Shown piece after piece: positions 24,891-36,995 of a stretch of 64,000 bases of DNA (its first letter is position 1; every line of letters begins with the position of its first letter). Origin of the DNA: Incurvaria masculella (taxonomy: Eukaryota; Arthropoda; Insecta; Lepidoptera; Incurvariidae); assembly GCA_946894095.1 (NCBI GenBank), contig OX335643.1, positions 13,193,036-13,257,035 on the forward strand. The letters run 5' to 3'. A program made the position numbers and the translations under genes. A model generated the notes under the pieces. That model saw nothing but the letters and a program-made list of their open reading frames with translations. It searched no databases and was not told the DNA's origin.

Positions 24891-25684
24891 TACTTGGATG
24901 CGCAACCACGCAATTCACGATGTCTCCGATCTCCAAGGTTTTTGCTTGGCGCCACATCGTCAGGACTAATTCAACTCTTCCAATGTCAAAGTATTGGGCT
25001 ATGCCATCAATCATCGAATTAAGTCAGGAGCAATTAGACCCTCTCGAATGACGGCATGATCTATTATTGTCACTACTAAAGAGGGCATTTTGCTAATAAA
25101 ATCACCCTCATAGAATCGTCACGAGAGATTTTGATGCATGAACATTGAATTGACTTTTAAATTGTCTTCTAATAAATATGAGCGTGCTACGGATATTTTC
25201 TACGCTGAAGACTCGATTGAGATTTTACTGGTGAACTCAGTCTGAGAGATATATTAATTCACCCATTTCAGTAATGGATGGAAATTCACTCAATGATGGA
25301 AAACGAGAAGTCCTCACACGAGTAGCTTTCATTAACTAAATAAAAAAATGTGTGTACTCATTTCTTCTAGATAGAAAATGACATCTACTCATGTGAGAAC
25401 TTCTCGTTTTTGTGTCATGAGTAATCCTACAGAATAGCAAGCAAGCGCTCTGGGGGGGTACCATGGTAAGTTAACTCGCCGTGATTAATTCTGAGCTAGT
25501 TTAAAAAAAATTGTTGGTTTATAAAAACTTCAAATGTTCAAAAAGACATAAGTACTCGCGAGGCCTGTAGCTCGTAGAGCCACTAGTATATGTATCCATA
25601 ACATCACGGCACTAACTTGGAGGGATAGAAAGAGACTGATGATAGAGCGGCTATACGGCATTCTTCTTTCGTTGTTGCTTTGTT
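24891..25684. other. No gene seen
   Basis: Mixed sequence with no recognisable exon. Around 25300-25410, AACGAGAAGTCCTCACAC against GTGAGAACTTCTCGTT forms an imperfect dyad about 110 bp across. Confidence 0.45.
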
Positions 25685-26045
25685 AGCCTCGGAACCTTAG
25701 TGGCGCGATGCCTTGCGATTCGAAAAGCTCGGTGAAACACCTCGGAGCGCGGTTAGGTTCTGGATGGGTGACCATTTTCAACCGTGGAGGCTGGCCGCGG
25801 TTCGGATTCCATGTAAAACGGTACTAAAGGTGGTAGGGTTAATCCCGCCCGGGTTGGTACCATAGCATTTAATGAACGATGGTCGAAGCGGCAATGCAAA
25901 TTGTCCGTGTTTTCCATCTAGTTCAATGTGGCCGAGCAATATAAGGAAGGTCCTGGCATGGCACCTAGATCCCATATGTGTTAGGCTAATATCTGACGGT
26001 CAAATTGGTATTAGCCATCCATGTCCAGTTACATAAAAGAAAAAA
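25685..26045 (+). mobile_element. SINE with 5S rRNA-like head
   Basis: The head ends with TCTGGATGGGTGACCATT, which is the internal 5S rRNA segment (TTGGATGGGTGACC). Upstream, a diverged AAGCTCGGTGAAACACCTCGG stands where 5S has GAAGTTAAGCAACG. After GAGGCTGGCCGCGGTTCGGATTCC the body is the same as in the tRNA-headed copies. It ends TTAGCCATCCATGTCCAGTT plus ACATAAAAGAAAAA. Confidence 0.8.
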
Positions 26046-26624
26046 TAAAGTTATTCAAATCTTCATACATGCTTTCAAATCACGGGTGTTACATGCATGG
26101 ATGATCTATAATAACACTGCCGAAATCGCTGCTGAGACAGCGAAATTCAAGGACAACCAACATTACACTGGAACTGAGCTCATATTTCGTATACAATTAT
26201 GTAAAGTGATGGAGTCTGGGCATCCATATGCAAATTACATCGGCGCGTGAAACATTATTTTGTATCTTTTGTGATACTTACAAGATCTTTAACGTTCATG
26301 AAACAAAACAATGTGATTGTACTACGTAATTTTTGCCTTAACTAACTTTTTACCTGAACCTTAACTAGTAACACTAAGCCCCGGTTGCACGAAGAGACGG
26401 CCAAGTTAATCAATGTTCAAACACGTCACTTTTAGTGATCCGCATAGAGTTCCTTCCATACTGTCCACACAAAGTGATGTGTTTGATCACACTTTGACGT
26501 TGATTTTGATTTTTTGTCCTTTCGTGCACTCAGCCCTAAGGTATGGCAACTAGCTCCCATGTGGTGTGTGGGGTCATGCCATGACAGTAGGTTTGGTACC
26601 AGTCTGTCCAGTTACTATATGAAA

Positions 26625-26905
26625 AACAGGCCAAATGCGTGTCGGACTCGCACACGAAGGGTTTCGTGCCATCGTACAAGATTTAACACCGAAAAATCAC
26701 GTTTTTCGCATTCCTTTAATTTTTATATTTTTTTTATTTTACATATTTTTGGTTATAGCAGCAAAATAAATACACACTCTTTGAAAATTTCAGCTGTCTG
26801 CCTATTACGGTTCATGAGATACAGCCCTGTGAGACAGACGGACGGACGGACAGTGGAGGCTTAGTAAGAGGGGTTCCGTTGGCACCCTTTGGGTACGGAA
26901 AAAAA
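26625..26905 (+). mobile_element. CGGCCAAG/ACGGAACCC dispersed repeat, copy 3
   Basis: AACAGGCCAAATGCGTGTCGG opens the copy and CACCCTTTGGGTACGGAA closes it, with the CGGACGGA tract between. The last part of the hairpin (CCCTAAAAA) is replaced by an A run. Frames at 26514-26864 run through it and are not genes. Confidence 0.78.
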
Positions 26906-27177
26906 TTACTATCCAAATTATGTGCATGTAGTAGCGCTTACCTTATCTGTGCCTGTGTCCGATGGGAAAGCGATACGAATGTGTGTGTCCATGTGTTTGG
27001 TAATATTTTATTTTCGTACCACGCGCACCGCGCGCATGCTGTCCGGTGCACGGGAGGGGGGTAGGCACATACTCGTAAAATGCTATTCGGGTCGGTATGC
27101 ACGTTGCAATACTTCTGATAAAGTTGAAGATGGTATCCGAGATATTTTACAATTGTACCTGTTCACTTTTCTGTAGA

Positions 27178-27375
27178 CATGGATGGCTAATACCACACCT
27201 AGGTACATACTGTGATGGCATTACTCCAACATACCTCATGGAAACTAGGTTCTAATTTCCCCCTTCATTTTCAAGGACCATTTCCATTGCCGCTTCGATG
27301 GTCGTTCATCCAATACAATGGTACCAACCCGCGCAGGATTTACCCTACCACCCATCAAGTCAAGAAGGAGTCCTA
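27178..27375 (-). mobile_element. SINE body fragment, headless
   Basis: A minus-strand copy with CATGGATGGCTAATACCACAC, CATTGCCGCTTCGATGGTCG and CAATGGTACCAACCCG. It ends before the head region and has several short internal deletions. Confidence 0.7.
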
Positions 27376-28514
27376 CAATTTTTGTACGATACCTTAGATC
27401 GAAACAGGAACACTCGCCGTGTCCCCACGTTATCGTATATTTCTGATCTTGAGTGTCAATCTAGGATGGAATTAGAGTCCTTTAAGATAACCACACTAAG
27501 TACGTTCTCACACTTAAACCAGTTTACAAATAACCACAAGAACAAAGAACCCGATGTCCGGTTCATAAGTAACTTTTCCACATAACCATGGTCAGTAAAC
27601 ATCTTCGCTTCTGAGAAAAAACACTACCTTCACGTGTGGTTGGCTGACTTTCCAAATAATCTGTCACTTTTCCTCAGAGTTGTCTTAAGGAAAATAAAAA
27701 GGACTTAATAAATAGTGGGTATTCCCCATTATTCATTCAATGTTCCCTCAAAACTCCAAGCTTGTAGTAGAAAGCGTGTAAAAAAACAAAAAAAGTTCAA
27801 GTGATTGATACTTTGCTGTCCTGGAACTAGTTTGGATTATGTTTTTGAGTTTACCATTTCAGTCAGATTTCTTCGAATCGTATTTTTCCAAATACCGTGA
27901 TCCTTTAAGTTCGCAAGAATATGTAGCAAATATTGTATCGTTATTGAGTTTAATATACATATCTATGTTTTTATAATTTCTATCTTCTTTCGTCCTTTTT
28001 TGTCTGGCGCCTTGCACCTTTGCCTCGTACCGTGTCTCCATACAGATATCTATCTTTAGTCAGAAAAGTTCAGCAATGTGTCTGATATTTTAGGTAATGC
28101 AGTTCATCAATAACTGAAATCGATGTTTTTGTCGGTACCGACAATTCTAACCGCTGTTGGAATACAATATTCCAATGACACTATCAAAATAATAACACTA
28201 ACCCTCATCTGTAAATGAAACTTTGATAATCAGACGTGCCGATAAAAAACATTTAAAGAAAGACATGGTGTTAATCCGTTGAGTTGAACTAAATGCGAAC
28301 CGAGTATATTTTGTTTGATAGCTCCCTTGATTTCTTTCGTTTCGGATTGGAATGTATTTTCGTTACTGTGTGTATGCTGTATGCTCTACCACCGTGTATA
28401 CTGCCCACTGCAATCTCTTCCTGGAATCCCTACCAAAGGTCAACTGGATCTTCGAGCAAGCGAATTTTCATATTGTAGCTTACTTATTTTTTATTTAAAT
28501 GACTGAGCATTGCT
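27376..28514. other. No gene seen
   Basis: AT-rich DNA with short frames lacking domains. The 28380-28470 segment may be part of the retroposon fragment that follows, but its reading frame is broken. Confidence 0.4.
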
Positions 28515-28598
28515 ATCCAGAGGGGCAATGCAGCAAGCGTGATGGGAACACTGCCATACGTGTCGCCGCTGGACGAAGTCTTTTATCTTGGCTCTTAA
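28515..28598 (+). pseudogene. Possible retroposon ORF fragment
   Basis: A 27-residue in-frame piece reads IQRGNAASVMGTLPYVSP and ends at TAA. An SIAIQRGNAAS-type string is one I associate with the C-terminal ends of dispersed lepidopteran retroposon ORFs. The upstream frame is broken by a TGA. The identification rests on recall and is weak. Confidence 0.3.
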
Positions 28599-29861
28599 CC
28601 CTTGTGTCTCCTTTTTTTTTCTTTTTTTTAATTTTTTTTTTAATGTTATCAAATAAATTAGTTTGCCAGTTTCAATGACCTCTTCGAGTATAATTGTATA
28701 CTTAAATATTTCCTAAAACTATTAAATTTAATTAAACTAAATAAAATATGTCCTCTAATTTAAATTATATTTTTTTAAAACTATCCAGAATTCTTGCCGC
28801 ATAACACCGCTGAAAATATATTTACCGTACTCTTTCATCTTTCCACCTTCAAATCGTACCGCACGGCACCATAAACCATCTCTTCCGAGTTGACAATTCT
28901 TAAAGACCTACTAACAGAACTTCCATATTCAGTATAATCAGTGTCTCTGGTCTCAGCGTCTCAGTTCTTCAGTATGAGCTGTTTCTCTTTCGACGTTGCT
29001 TATGCAACCCATGGTATAGAATAATGTTTACAAGATGAACACCGGTGCACACGCCTTCACGACCCACTTCTCTTGATCGTCCGAGGGTTATTCGTGTTCG
29101 CCTATTCCCAGTTTATAGCATTTCTTTATGAAACTATCGCATTGAGCGAAACATTTTCACGCCAAAGATAATCGTAAGCATAATCATTTAAATAGTGTAT
29201 TGAGTATTGACTCAGCGCATGCGCTGTGACACGGGCCAAAACATGACTGTCAATGGACCTTTTTTACTTTATACGAGGATAATGAAAACCACAGGAAAAT
29301 GTTATGTTACGCATCAACCATCTTGAATCAGCATCCAATTTATTGCAATGTGACTCAAAACACCTTTTGGATGAGACAACTTCCAGTTTTTAACCACAGA
29401 TAGGTCGTTGTTTATTTAAGTTTAAGGTTATTAAGTGCATTTTGTATGCGGTATCCATGCGGTGTCATGCAGTCTTGCAACAGTAGTGTCAGACTAAAAT
29501 GACTAATTTTATTTTACCTATATGTATACATTATCAAATAACAATATCCCTATGGACAAGGCCGTTGTAGACCAGTAGACACCTATTGAAGAAGGTAATA
29601 AATTATCTACCCTTCCTTCTCCATTCCATAAACTCTTTATGGAACTTGCTATGTAGGTGGATTGAGTGTACTATACATTAATAAGGTACTTAGTGCCTAA
29701 TGCGGCGTGACGGGCTTATATCATGAACTCAGAACAAAACCACGTAAATATGGACACCTTCCTAACTCAATAAGTCACAGGGTTAATTCTGGAAACTAAA
29801 ATGAACAATTATCATTCTAAGGGTATTGCGAACCATGAAAATATATCAGCAGAAACGTCTG
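28599..29861. other. No gene seen
   Basis: AT-rich with T-runs at 28610-28645. No exon or RNA gene can be supported. Confidence 0.45.
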
Positions 29862-30292
29862 ACCAGAAACTGTTCCTTTGCAAGGCGCAGATAAGGTCTG
29901 GCGTGGAGTATTGTTCGCATTTGTTGGACGGCTCAGCTAAGCACGTGCTTGGCTCTCTGGACACGCGTCTCATATCCCTGAATTCAGAGACCCTCCTGCT
30001 TCGAAGGGATGTAGCCGTCTCTCTCTGTGTTCTATCGTCTTTACCATTGAGAATGCTCCTCTGAGCTAAATAATTCTGTCCCTCCGTCCCATTTCTATCT
30101 TCACTCATGCGGAACAGGAAGGGAATGCACCCAAAAATAACAACCAACCCATACTTTAGATACTTCATCTATAGAGCCGGTAAATGTAATCAACTTGCTG
30201 CCGAGGTGTTTTCCCCAAAGTCCCTGGGGTCCTTCAAACATAGTGTAAATAAATCACCTGGCCGGCCTGCATGGTTTTCTAAACCTCCCTGA
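29862..30292 (+). pseudogene. Decayed LINE reverse transcriptase C-terminus
   Basis: The plus strand encodes, in two frames, remnants of the region after the reverse transcriptase domain of a non-LTR retrotransposon: SGVEYCSHLLDGSAKHVL and LLLRRDVAVSLCVL (29880-30060), then a frame change, then AAEVFSPKSLGSFKHSVNK (30107-30292). The EYCSHL, LRRDVA and FKxxVN blocks are typical of jockey/CR1-like LINE ends. Stops and frameshifts make it a pseudogene. Frames on the opposite strand here are shadows. A second remnant of the same family is at 39690. Confidence 0.7.
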
Positions 30293-30883
30293 AAGTTCAA
30301 AACCCCAGGTATACGTCAAGTTCCTGGCGTACGGCATTTGCCTTTAACATAAGAAAAGATCCTTCTGGATACATCTCGACTAATTGATTGCATTTCTGTA
30401 CTCAAATAACTTGGGGTGATGAAGATAATTTTATGTGGAAACGAAACAAAAGATTAGATGCAATTTTAACTTTAATATTGAATAACTCTCCTACACCTCT
30501 GTGAGATCTTACCACAGAGGTACAGGAAGATACTGATGAGACCAGACAAAATATTAGGCTAGAGCTATGGCTTGGGTTAATAAAGAAGATTGAGGATCGA
30601 CTCAAAAACTAAATGCATCGCAACGAGTATGATAATATCTATCAAGTATAATGGAACAATGAAGTTGTGTTGACATAGATTCAATAGAGCCACCCACGGT
30701 AGAAGTCTCACACGGCGCAGTCAATTGAGTGCAATATGATTCAATGACAGTTGCATCATTTGAGAATGCATCGGCTCGTGAAATTAATCGTTCTTGGAAT
30801 TCGACACGCTTGCATTTTACAGGAGCCGACATTTCGACAGACATGTGTGTCCAAGATAGCCACTTCCAGTACATAATTTGTGA

Positions 30884-31060
30884 TCGGTTTCAGTTTCAGT
30901 TTCAGTTTCTTTATTTCCTCCATTAGATGTATATTACACACTCGGATTCGTCATTTTTTTTTTCCTGTCGGTTCGATTACTTCTGGCGAAGAAGAGCCGA
31001 CAAGAAACTTCGTCAGGTTGGTCATTGTATTATTATTTTTTCCAGTGATACTTACAAACT
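30884..31060 (+). repeat. TTTCAG microsatellite and retroposon-like fragment
   Basis: About four TTTCAG units (30887-30910) precede a segment encoding ITSGEEEPTRNFVRLV. GEEEPxRN strings recur in dispersed lepidopteran retroposons as I remember them. No complete frame is present. Confidence 0.4.
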
Positions 31061-32205
31061 AGTTTACAGTGATTGATTGATTACTACTGCTCACAAAGAA
31101 CATTATTATAAGAACATTATATACATTGGTGAGGAGCAAACTCTTGACTACTATAATGACATCTTATTCTAAATTAATAGGAATTATGATCTAAATTATT
31201 CAGGTGTAAAAAGCCATCGTCATTTTTGATACAAGGTAATATCAAATTAAATATAAGTTAGTAAATAAATAAAAGTAAATAAAATCGACTCTATAGTAAC
31301 GATTTAGGGTTCTGCCATACATGATTCAGATATTGTATTTCGTTCAACGGTTTGACCACGCGTGCCTGTGACTTTTATATTTATCAATCGTTTGTGGAAT
31401 GTATAACCTTGCTAATTTAAAATAATAACAACGGTAGGTAGGTAGGTAAAATGTACACACAATGTTGCCAAAAAGAAATGTTCCATTTTAAATATATCCC
31501 GAAGCTGTATTCTAGACTATTTTTTACTGTATTGAATTCTTAAAAGTTGCAATATTATGTCACCACGTCGATGATGTCACCATAACGGTTCCTAAATTTT
31601 AAAACGGAAAAAAATAACTATTTTAAATAATTCATTGTTTTAGAGGGTTGGTTTCAATTGAATTGCAAATGACAACTTGTTGAACTTATTGTATACGACT
31701 AGATGACGTTCCCGTCTCCGCTCGGTTCAGTGTTGTTTCCGTCAAAAGCAACTCAAAAAAGTTTCATCGCAAACGGAAGAATGTTTTAGGAATGCATACA
31801 GAACAAACAATATTTTCCACCAGATTTTCGCGATGAAAATTTAAGAAATCTCCAAATTTCTGTCAGCCACGGTACTGTTTAATATTTATAGATTTATAGG
31901 ACGCCTAAACAAGATAAGCGCGGCGAAGCTGTTTGCGTCGCCGTAGAATGAGATATTGCACGCAAGTACACAGCGCCGCATGTGCATATGATGTGATGCA
32001 ACGCATTTCGTTCCTGCAAGCGCATTCCCTCCCCCCCTGCCCCCCGTCACAGCGGTTGCCGCAGTCATTACCGCAAGATATTCACTTTCCTCGTGAATTT
32101 CAGCTGCGGTACAACTTGAAGCCCGCGGCCAGAGCTTATTTTTTGCGCTTATTACACTGCGCTTGCTACATACGGAATTCACACTCCTGCATCCTCATTG
32201 AATCA
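31061..32205. other. No gene seen
   Basis: AT-rich to 31900, then a GC-richer part (31920-32200) containing a C-run (CCCTCCCCCCCTGCCCCCC). No domain is seen in its frames. Confidence 0.4.
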
Positions 32206-32328
32206 GGGCGTGTATTCTTGGCATTCAGTCATTGCGGATTCAGTAGAGTTAACGGTAATGTCAAAGTAAATTCTTCTTCTGTTAACTCTACTGAATCCGC
32301 AATGACTGAAAGCCAAGAATACACGTCC
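32206..32328. mobile_element. 123-bp near-perfect hairpin MITE, copy 1
   Basis: Two 48-base arms (32206-32253 and 32281-32328) pair at 46 of 48 positions around a 27-base loop. The outer end reads GGGCGTGTATTCTTGG and the inner end GTAGAGTTAAC. A copy with the same arms and loop is at 62365-62486, so this is a mobile foldback element and not a one-off palindrome. A transcript would fold into a long hairpin, so a small-RNA role is possible but unsupported. Confidence 0.85.
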
Positions 32329-32559
32329 AGCAAATAACGTCCGGCTTATTCTGGTGCATTGCAAATCGCTTATATGGAAATGGATATGTAATTTTTCGTT
32401 AGCGCTTAGTTTGGAAACACAAGGAAATGTTTCAGATCTTGCCACTCTTTCATGTGACGCTGCGAGCGATTACCAGAATACCAAAGTAATGTCAAAGTGA
32501 ATTCCTCTCCTGAGAACACTCCAGATTCCTCAACTAGGAATTACTAGAATTTGGGCAGC

Positions 32560-33055
32560 ATGTCCGGAATGACGTTATCGCCCACGGCTTGCTAATCCCC
32601 CGGTGGAGAAGTTCGTCGCGAAGCTAGCGAGTCGCATGTTCGAGCACGCTGACGATTCGCCACACCTACACCACACCCGAAAGAGCTGCCAGAGGGCTCC
32701 GAACCACCCAGTTGAGCGCTCCCTGCAACCCGACCTGCAGCAACGAGATGCCCGGCCTGCCGCAAGCTCATAGCGGCCTACAATGACCGGCAGTGCTTCA
32801 TGCCCTACAGGCCCGCGCCTGCACCAACTAACTAGGCAGAAGGCCCCACTACTAGAACTTGATGAGGAGTCAGCGTGTATTCCGTATCTAAAGAAATAAG
32901 CTCGAAAATTGGCGTCCAGGAATGGGACAACCCCTTTTTCCAAACAGTGGCATGTCGCATGGCGCTCTGTCTTTTCGGACGAGACCAGCGTAGGCGAAAA
33001 CATGGACATTGACCTTTGAGCGTGTCGTAGGAGCTGGCCGCTCCTACGACACACT
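32560..33055. other. GC-rich block of unknown origin ending in a perfect hairpin
   Basis: This half-kilobase is clearly more GC-rich than its surroundings and has long open stretches on both strands (159 codons on the minus strand, 32575-33054), none with a domain I recognise. A serine run (eight codons) lies in the minus frame. At 33022-33052 GTGTCGTAGGAGC and its exact complement flank a 5-base loop. It may be a fragment of a foreign or retroelement coding sequence. Confidence 0.4.
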
Positions 33056-33629
33056 CAAGTGAGCCAAGTGAGTGACCGCATTGCTCCCACCAGTTACCAT
33101 AAAACGCAATAAAATTAATTCCAGAGCGATATGTATCCGTTGATATCGTTATAAATATGTACGTAACTTAGTACGTTACATAATGTTAGTAAGAGCAATG
33201 TCCGTTTTTTTTCGCTTAAAAATTGTTGAATGATTTATAAAGAAAAACTACATATCATTTAAAAACAGATGTCATTCAATTTGCTTTAAACAAAAATTGT
33301 ATGTAATAATCTCTACATCAATCTTAATTACAAAAAGATTTATGTAATAAAGTATTTAAAAATGTTTCAAAAAATTCAGCGTCATTAACATTAAAATAAA
33401 ATTATCTTGATAGCCGTTTACCACTTTGATATATTGATACATGATAAATGATATTTTGCGTTTCATTTCATGTGTCTACAGCGAGGATTTAACGGCTTCT
33501 GCCAAGCGACTATCACTCTTATTTACTATACCTACTTCCTGAATCTTAAAATAAAATGAGCTTGATAATTTCGCATTTTTTTCGGTTGGTTTTTTAAATG
33601 CAACTTTCCAACTCGTTGTTTACTTTTAA
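33056..33629. other. No gene seen
   Basis: AT-rich DNA up to the TTAA at 33626-33629 that flanks the next element. Confidence 0.45.
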
Positions 33630-34171
33630 GGTGGCCCATCCCGCTCATCTCCCCATACAAAAGGGGAAAGAAGATCACGCCCATATTTCTTGTCAGAGAT
33701 CCAAAATTATGCTCAAAATAGCTTTATTTGATCGAACTAGATGTCTGATGACCATTGGCATTGTGAAATTGTGTTTGGTTTCTAAGTTATAAGGTCCGAA
33801 AGTTCGAATTTTTCGCGCGTTTTATACAATAACTTTGGAGGTGGATTACGCAATGATAAAGTAAGAACATCTTAAAAAGATTTGTCATCAGACATAGCTT
33901 ATTTAATCAAGATTTATAATCTATTTGGTTTTTGTTCAATTTTTTTCTACAGCGGTCGTGGTTTACTTTTAGCTACAAGTCGTTTTGAAATCAAAATTTT
34001 CGTAAATCTTACCAAATCATACACTATGCACATTGTCTTTTTTGTGGACATGTTGCATGTTCCTCATCACGGAGCCTGTCTTATTCTTTGAAACAGAGAA
34101 GTTCCCAGAGCGCAACAGCACGGTTTTGTAGCGTGCCCGCGAATGAGTTAGGCCCGCCGGGTTGGGCCACC
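33630..34171 (+). mobile_element. TTAA-542 MITE, intact ends
   Basis: A 542-bp element flanked by TTAA on both sides (33626-33629, 34172-34175). Its left terminus GGTGGCCCATCCCG differs by one base from the consensus inverted terminus GGTGGCCCAACCCG. The right terminus is CGGGTTGGGCCACC. It has no coding capacity for a transposase; its frames are short. TTAA duplication points to a piggyBac-type transposase as mobiliser (inference). Five further copies are at 18555, 42150, 43169, 45161 and 55712, and a diverged relative is at 44161. Confidence 0.9.
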
Positions 34172-34175
34172 TTAA

Positions 34176-34636
34176 GTTTCTATATCCAGGAGTCCAGGTG
34201 GCATTTAAACGTTCCTACCGTATAATATTTTATCTATTGCCTTTGCATAGCTTTTGACTGTAAAACATTAAACAAAGAATTGCAAATTGATACCTAAGAT
34301 TTTGTGTAGAATAAATAGATGTATTTAATTCACATTGCAGTTCAATGCCTGTTTATTAATTTCTTGATTACTTTAAAACGTTTATTAAACGAATAATTAC
34401 CCACTGTGTCTGCCTAATCGGTCGAGTCACGAGGTGGCGTGATGGTTGGCAGTAAGAAGTGAGTTATAAATAATTGTATTTAGTCATAATTCATTCCATA
34501 CTCAACCAAGCCCTTCTATTATTCCATAACTTAACGCCCGCACCCTTATAATGAAGACAAAAACAATTAATCTCAATTTCAATGACCGTTGATAATTACT
34601 GCTCCAAATATTTGTCAAAATGTAATCGTAACAACT
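34176..34636. other. No gene seen
   Basis: AT-rich DNA without recognisable features. Confidence 0.4.
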
Positions 34637-35015
34637 CAGTTATAAATTATATAATAGACTAGAGACACGTTGCACAGGGGCGCGGCGACTTGCCTTACAT
34701 GCCAGAGGTCTTGGGTAAAAATCCCCGCCCATTCATGTACCACTTTATCTTTCTGAGTAAGTGCGTATTCTTCGTGAATGCGAGCTGTTCCATGGTTCGG
34801 GATCCATGTAAAACTGTCCTCCTCCTCTGCCTGGGTTAGTACCATGCATCGCATTAGATGAAAAGATGGTCGAAACGGCAGTGAAATAATTGTATATATT
34901 TTCCACTAAGTTCAGTAAAGCCGTGTTAATAAAGCGAAGTTGGGTTAAAATCATGACGGCTATGTTGTGTGAGCCGAGCCACCTTTGTCCAGTTACATAC
35001 AATAAAATTGTTCAC
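34637..35015 (+). mobile_element. SINE with tRNA-like head, diverged
   Basis: A plus-strand copy. The head (34655-34725) shows TTGCACAGGGGCGCGG and CAGAGGTCTTGGGTAAAAATCC, a decayed A-box and B-box. The body follows with GGTTCGGGATCCATGTAAAAC, TGGTCGAAACGGCAGTGAAA, TTTTCCACTAAGTTCAGT and the 3' end TTGTCCAGTTACATACAATAAAA. Confidence 0.75.
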
Positions 35016-36692
35016 AGACAATTACTAGTTTTCCAACCAATATTTTTTAAAACTCGTAAAATGTATGTAATTTTTGTTACGCATCTCTGAAGTTTGTTTA
35101 GAACAAGAACGTTTTAGTAGATATGCGTTTGATGTCGTAAAATTGAGAGCTAAACTACTGCGCCTGCATATTCATTTCCACGCTAATGAGAATAGATTTT
35201 CCGAATGATAATTTAGCATTCTTGTTGGAAATTAAATATTGTTAAAATAAATCTCTGTGTGTGGAAAGATGCGGAGAAAACACGATTTCTCGAACAGAGA
35301 AATCTAACTGACTCTACCGTTTCGAGATCATTATGGGTAAGATTGTGTCACTATCAGTTTGTCACGTAGTTTAGTGTAGTTTGACTACCAAAAATTTAAA
35401 TAAATGAAACGAAATTATATACCATCGGACAAGACTTTGTGTACTTTAAAATATTTTCGTATTTGTAACGAAATTGTATAATTTAATTACATCCGACAAT
35501 ATATACAATTATTTTGGTTATTTGAGAGGCATACGGGAAACTCATATATTATTGCCAAACAAATAGGTTTTCTCTGGTCATTTAAATCTTACTTAATTTT
35601 AAATTGGATCATGTAAGTCCAATCTGTGGCGTCTAGGGGATGCCCTCATGTACCATACCATGTACAAACATTGAGGAAAGAAATGCACAGCTTGTGTGGA
35701 AAAAGAGCATCCACAAACGTATGTTGTAGAGGAGAAAGTCGTTACCCTCATCAATTCCCCATACTACGGGCGAAAACTGTTTACATGCCTAATTATTTAC
35801 TTATATGCGACGGAGTCCTAAATGTGGGTTGATGTGTACTCTTATTCTGTGCTCAGTTTCAGCTTTCAAAGCATTGACCTAACTGGACACACGAATATAA
35901 ATGTGCAAATACCACACATCTGAAGTAAGTGCCCAATTTTGACCATTAATCCCTTCGGTACATAAACATTGTGAAATAAACTGCGTTGGAACTCGTTGGT
36001 TGCAGTCGCTTTTACACAGTGTGACGTCATTGTTGACTTTGCCGCCTTTTCCATCGTTAACTCTTCGATATTCGATAGCTCTGTGGCGTGGTCTAATTCG
36101 ATACGCAAATAGGCCTAGCTTGAAGCTTGTGTGTTTTATAATTGGCAATTGATTTTGGTGTCTCGATGTTTGGTTAATTTGTCAATCCGTCTAAACGGTG
36201 ACGGTAAAAAAATAAGGCATAAAAAACCATAACGCACTCTGGTTACAATAACCCTTTTTATGGTAAGTAAGGGTTGACCCACTGATTCATTGTGGATAAA
36301 ATGTCTTAACTGTTTTCTGAATATTTCAAAATAAAACTTCAAATAACTTACTTCCTGCATGTAAGGAAAATCCCCGCGTCCCTGAGCCTCGAGGCGCACT
36401 GGGTCACTGCATTGTTTCCTGTGTATGCTGATGGAGCCCATAGGGTGAGGTCAAGTTTACGAGTTTATGTAGCTTCGCCTCGATATGGTTTAGGTACCTC
36501 ACATCAAGAAACTAAAAAATATTTTTTTTTATAAACATTGAGAAACTAAACGGTTTCAAACCTGTGAGTATAAACAGTATCAACATGCACGCCGTTTTCC
36601 TGAAGGGGTAGACAGAGATTATAAATTTATATGTGGCAGGTACCATCACAGTACCTACCTATACTTTCTCTCGCTTATTCAACAGGGACGCA
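35016..36692. other. No gene seen
   Basis: AT-rich DNA. Overlapping minus-strand frames at 35866-36148 are 80-89 codons with no domain that I recognise. Confidence 0.4.
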
Positions 36693-36995
36693 TTTTTAGG
36701 GTCCCGTACCCAAAGGGTGAAAACGGAACCCTATATCTAAGCCTCCGCTGTCCGTCCGTCCGTCCGTCCGTTCGTCTGTCACAGGGCTGTATCTCATGAA
36801 CTGTAATAGGTAGGCAGCTAAAATTTTCACTGAGTGTGTATTTATTTTGCCGCTATAACAACAAATATGTAAAATTAAAAAATAATAAAAATTAATGGGG
36901 GGGCCCATGCTAAAAGCCTGATTGTTTTGTGTTAAATATTTTACGATGGTACGGAACACTTCGTGTTTGAGTCCGACTCGCACTTGGCCGGTTTT
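36693..36995 (-). mobile_element. CGGCCAAG/ACGGAACCC dispersed repeat, copy 4
   Basis: Reverse orientation: TTTTTAGGGTCCCGTACCC at the left and GAGTCCGACTCGCACTTGG, CCGGTTTTT at the right, with CCGTCCGTCCGTCCG between. The small GGGGGGGCCCATGCT stretch near 36898 is an oddity of this copy. Confidence 0.8.

Noticed and set aside
29812..30168. 118-codon minus-strand gene
   Set aside because: Shadow of the decayed LINE C-terminus on the plus strand.
32575..33054. 159-codon minus-strand gene
   Set aside because: Long by chance in a GC-rich block; no recognisable domain, no clear promoter or splice context. It is listed only as a GC-rich block.
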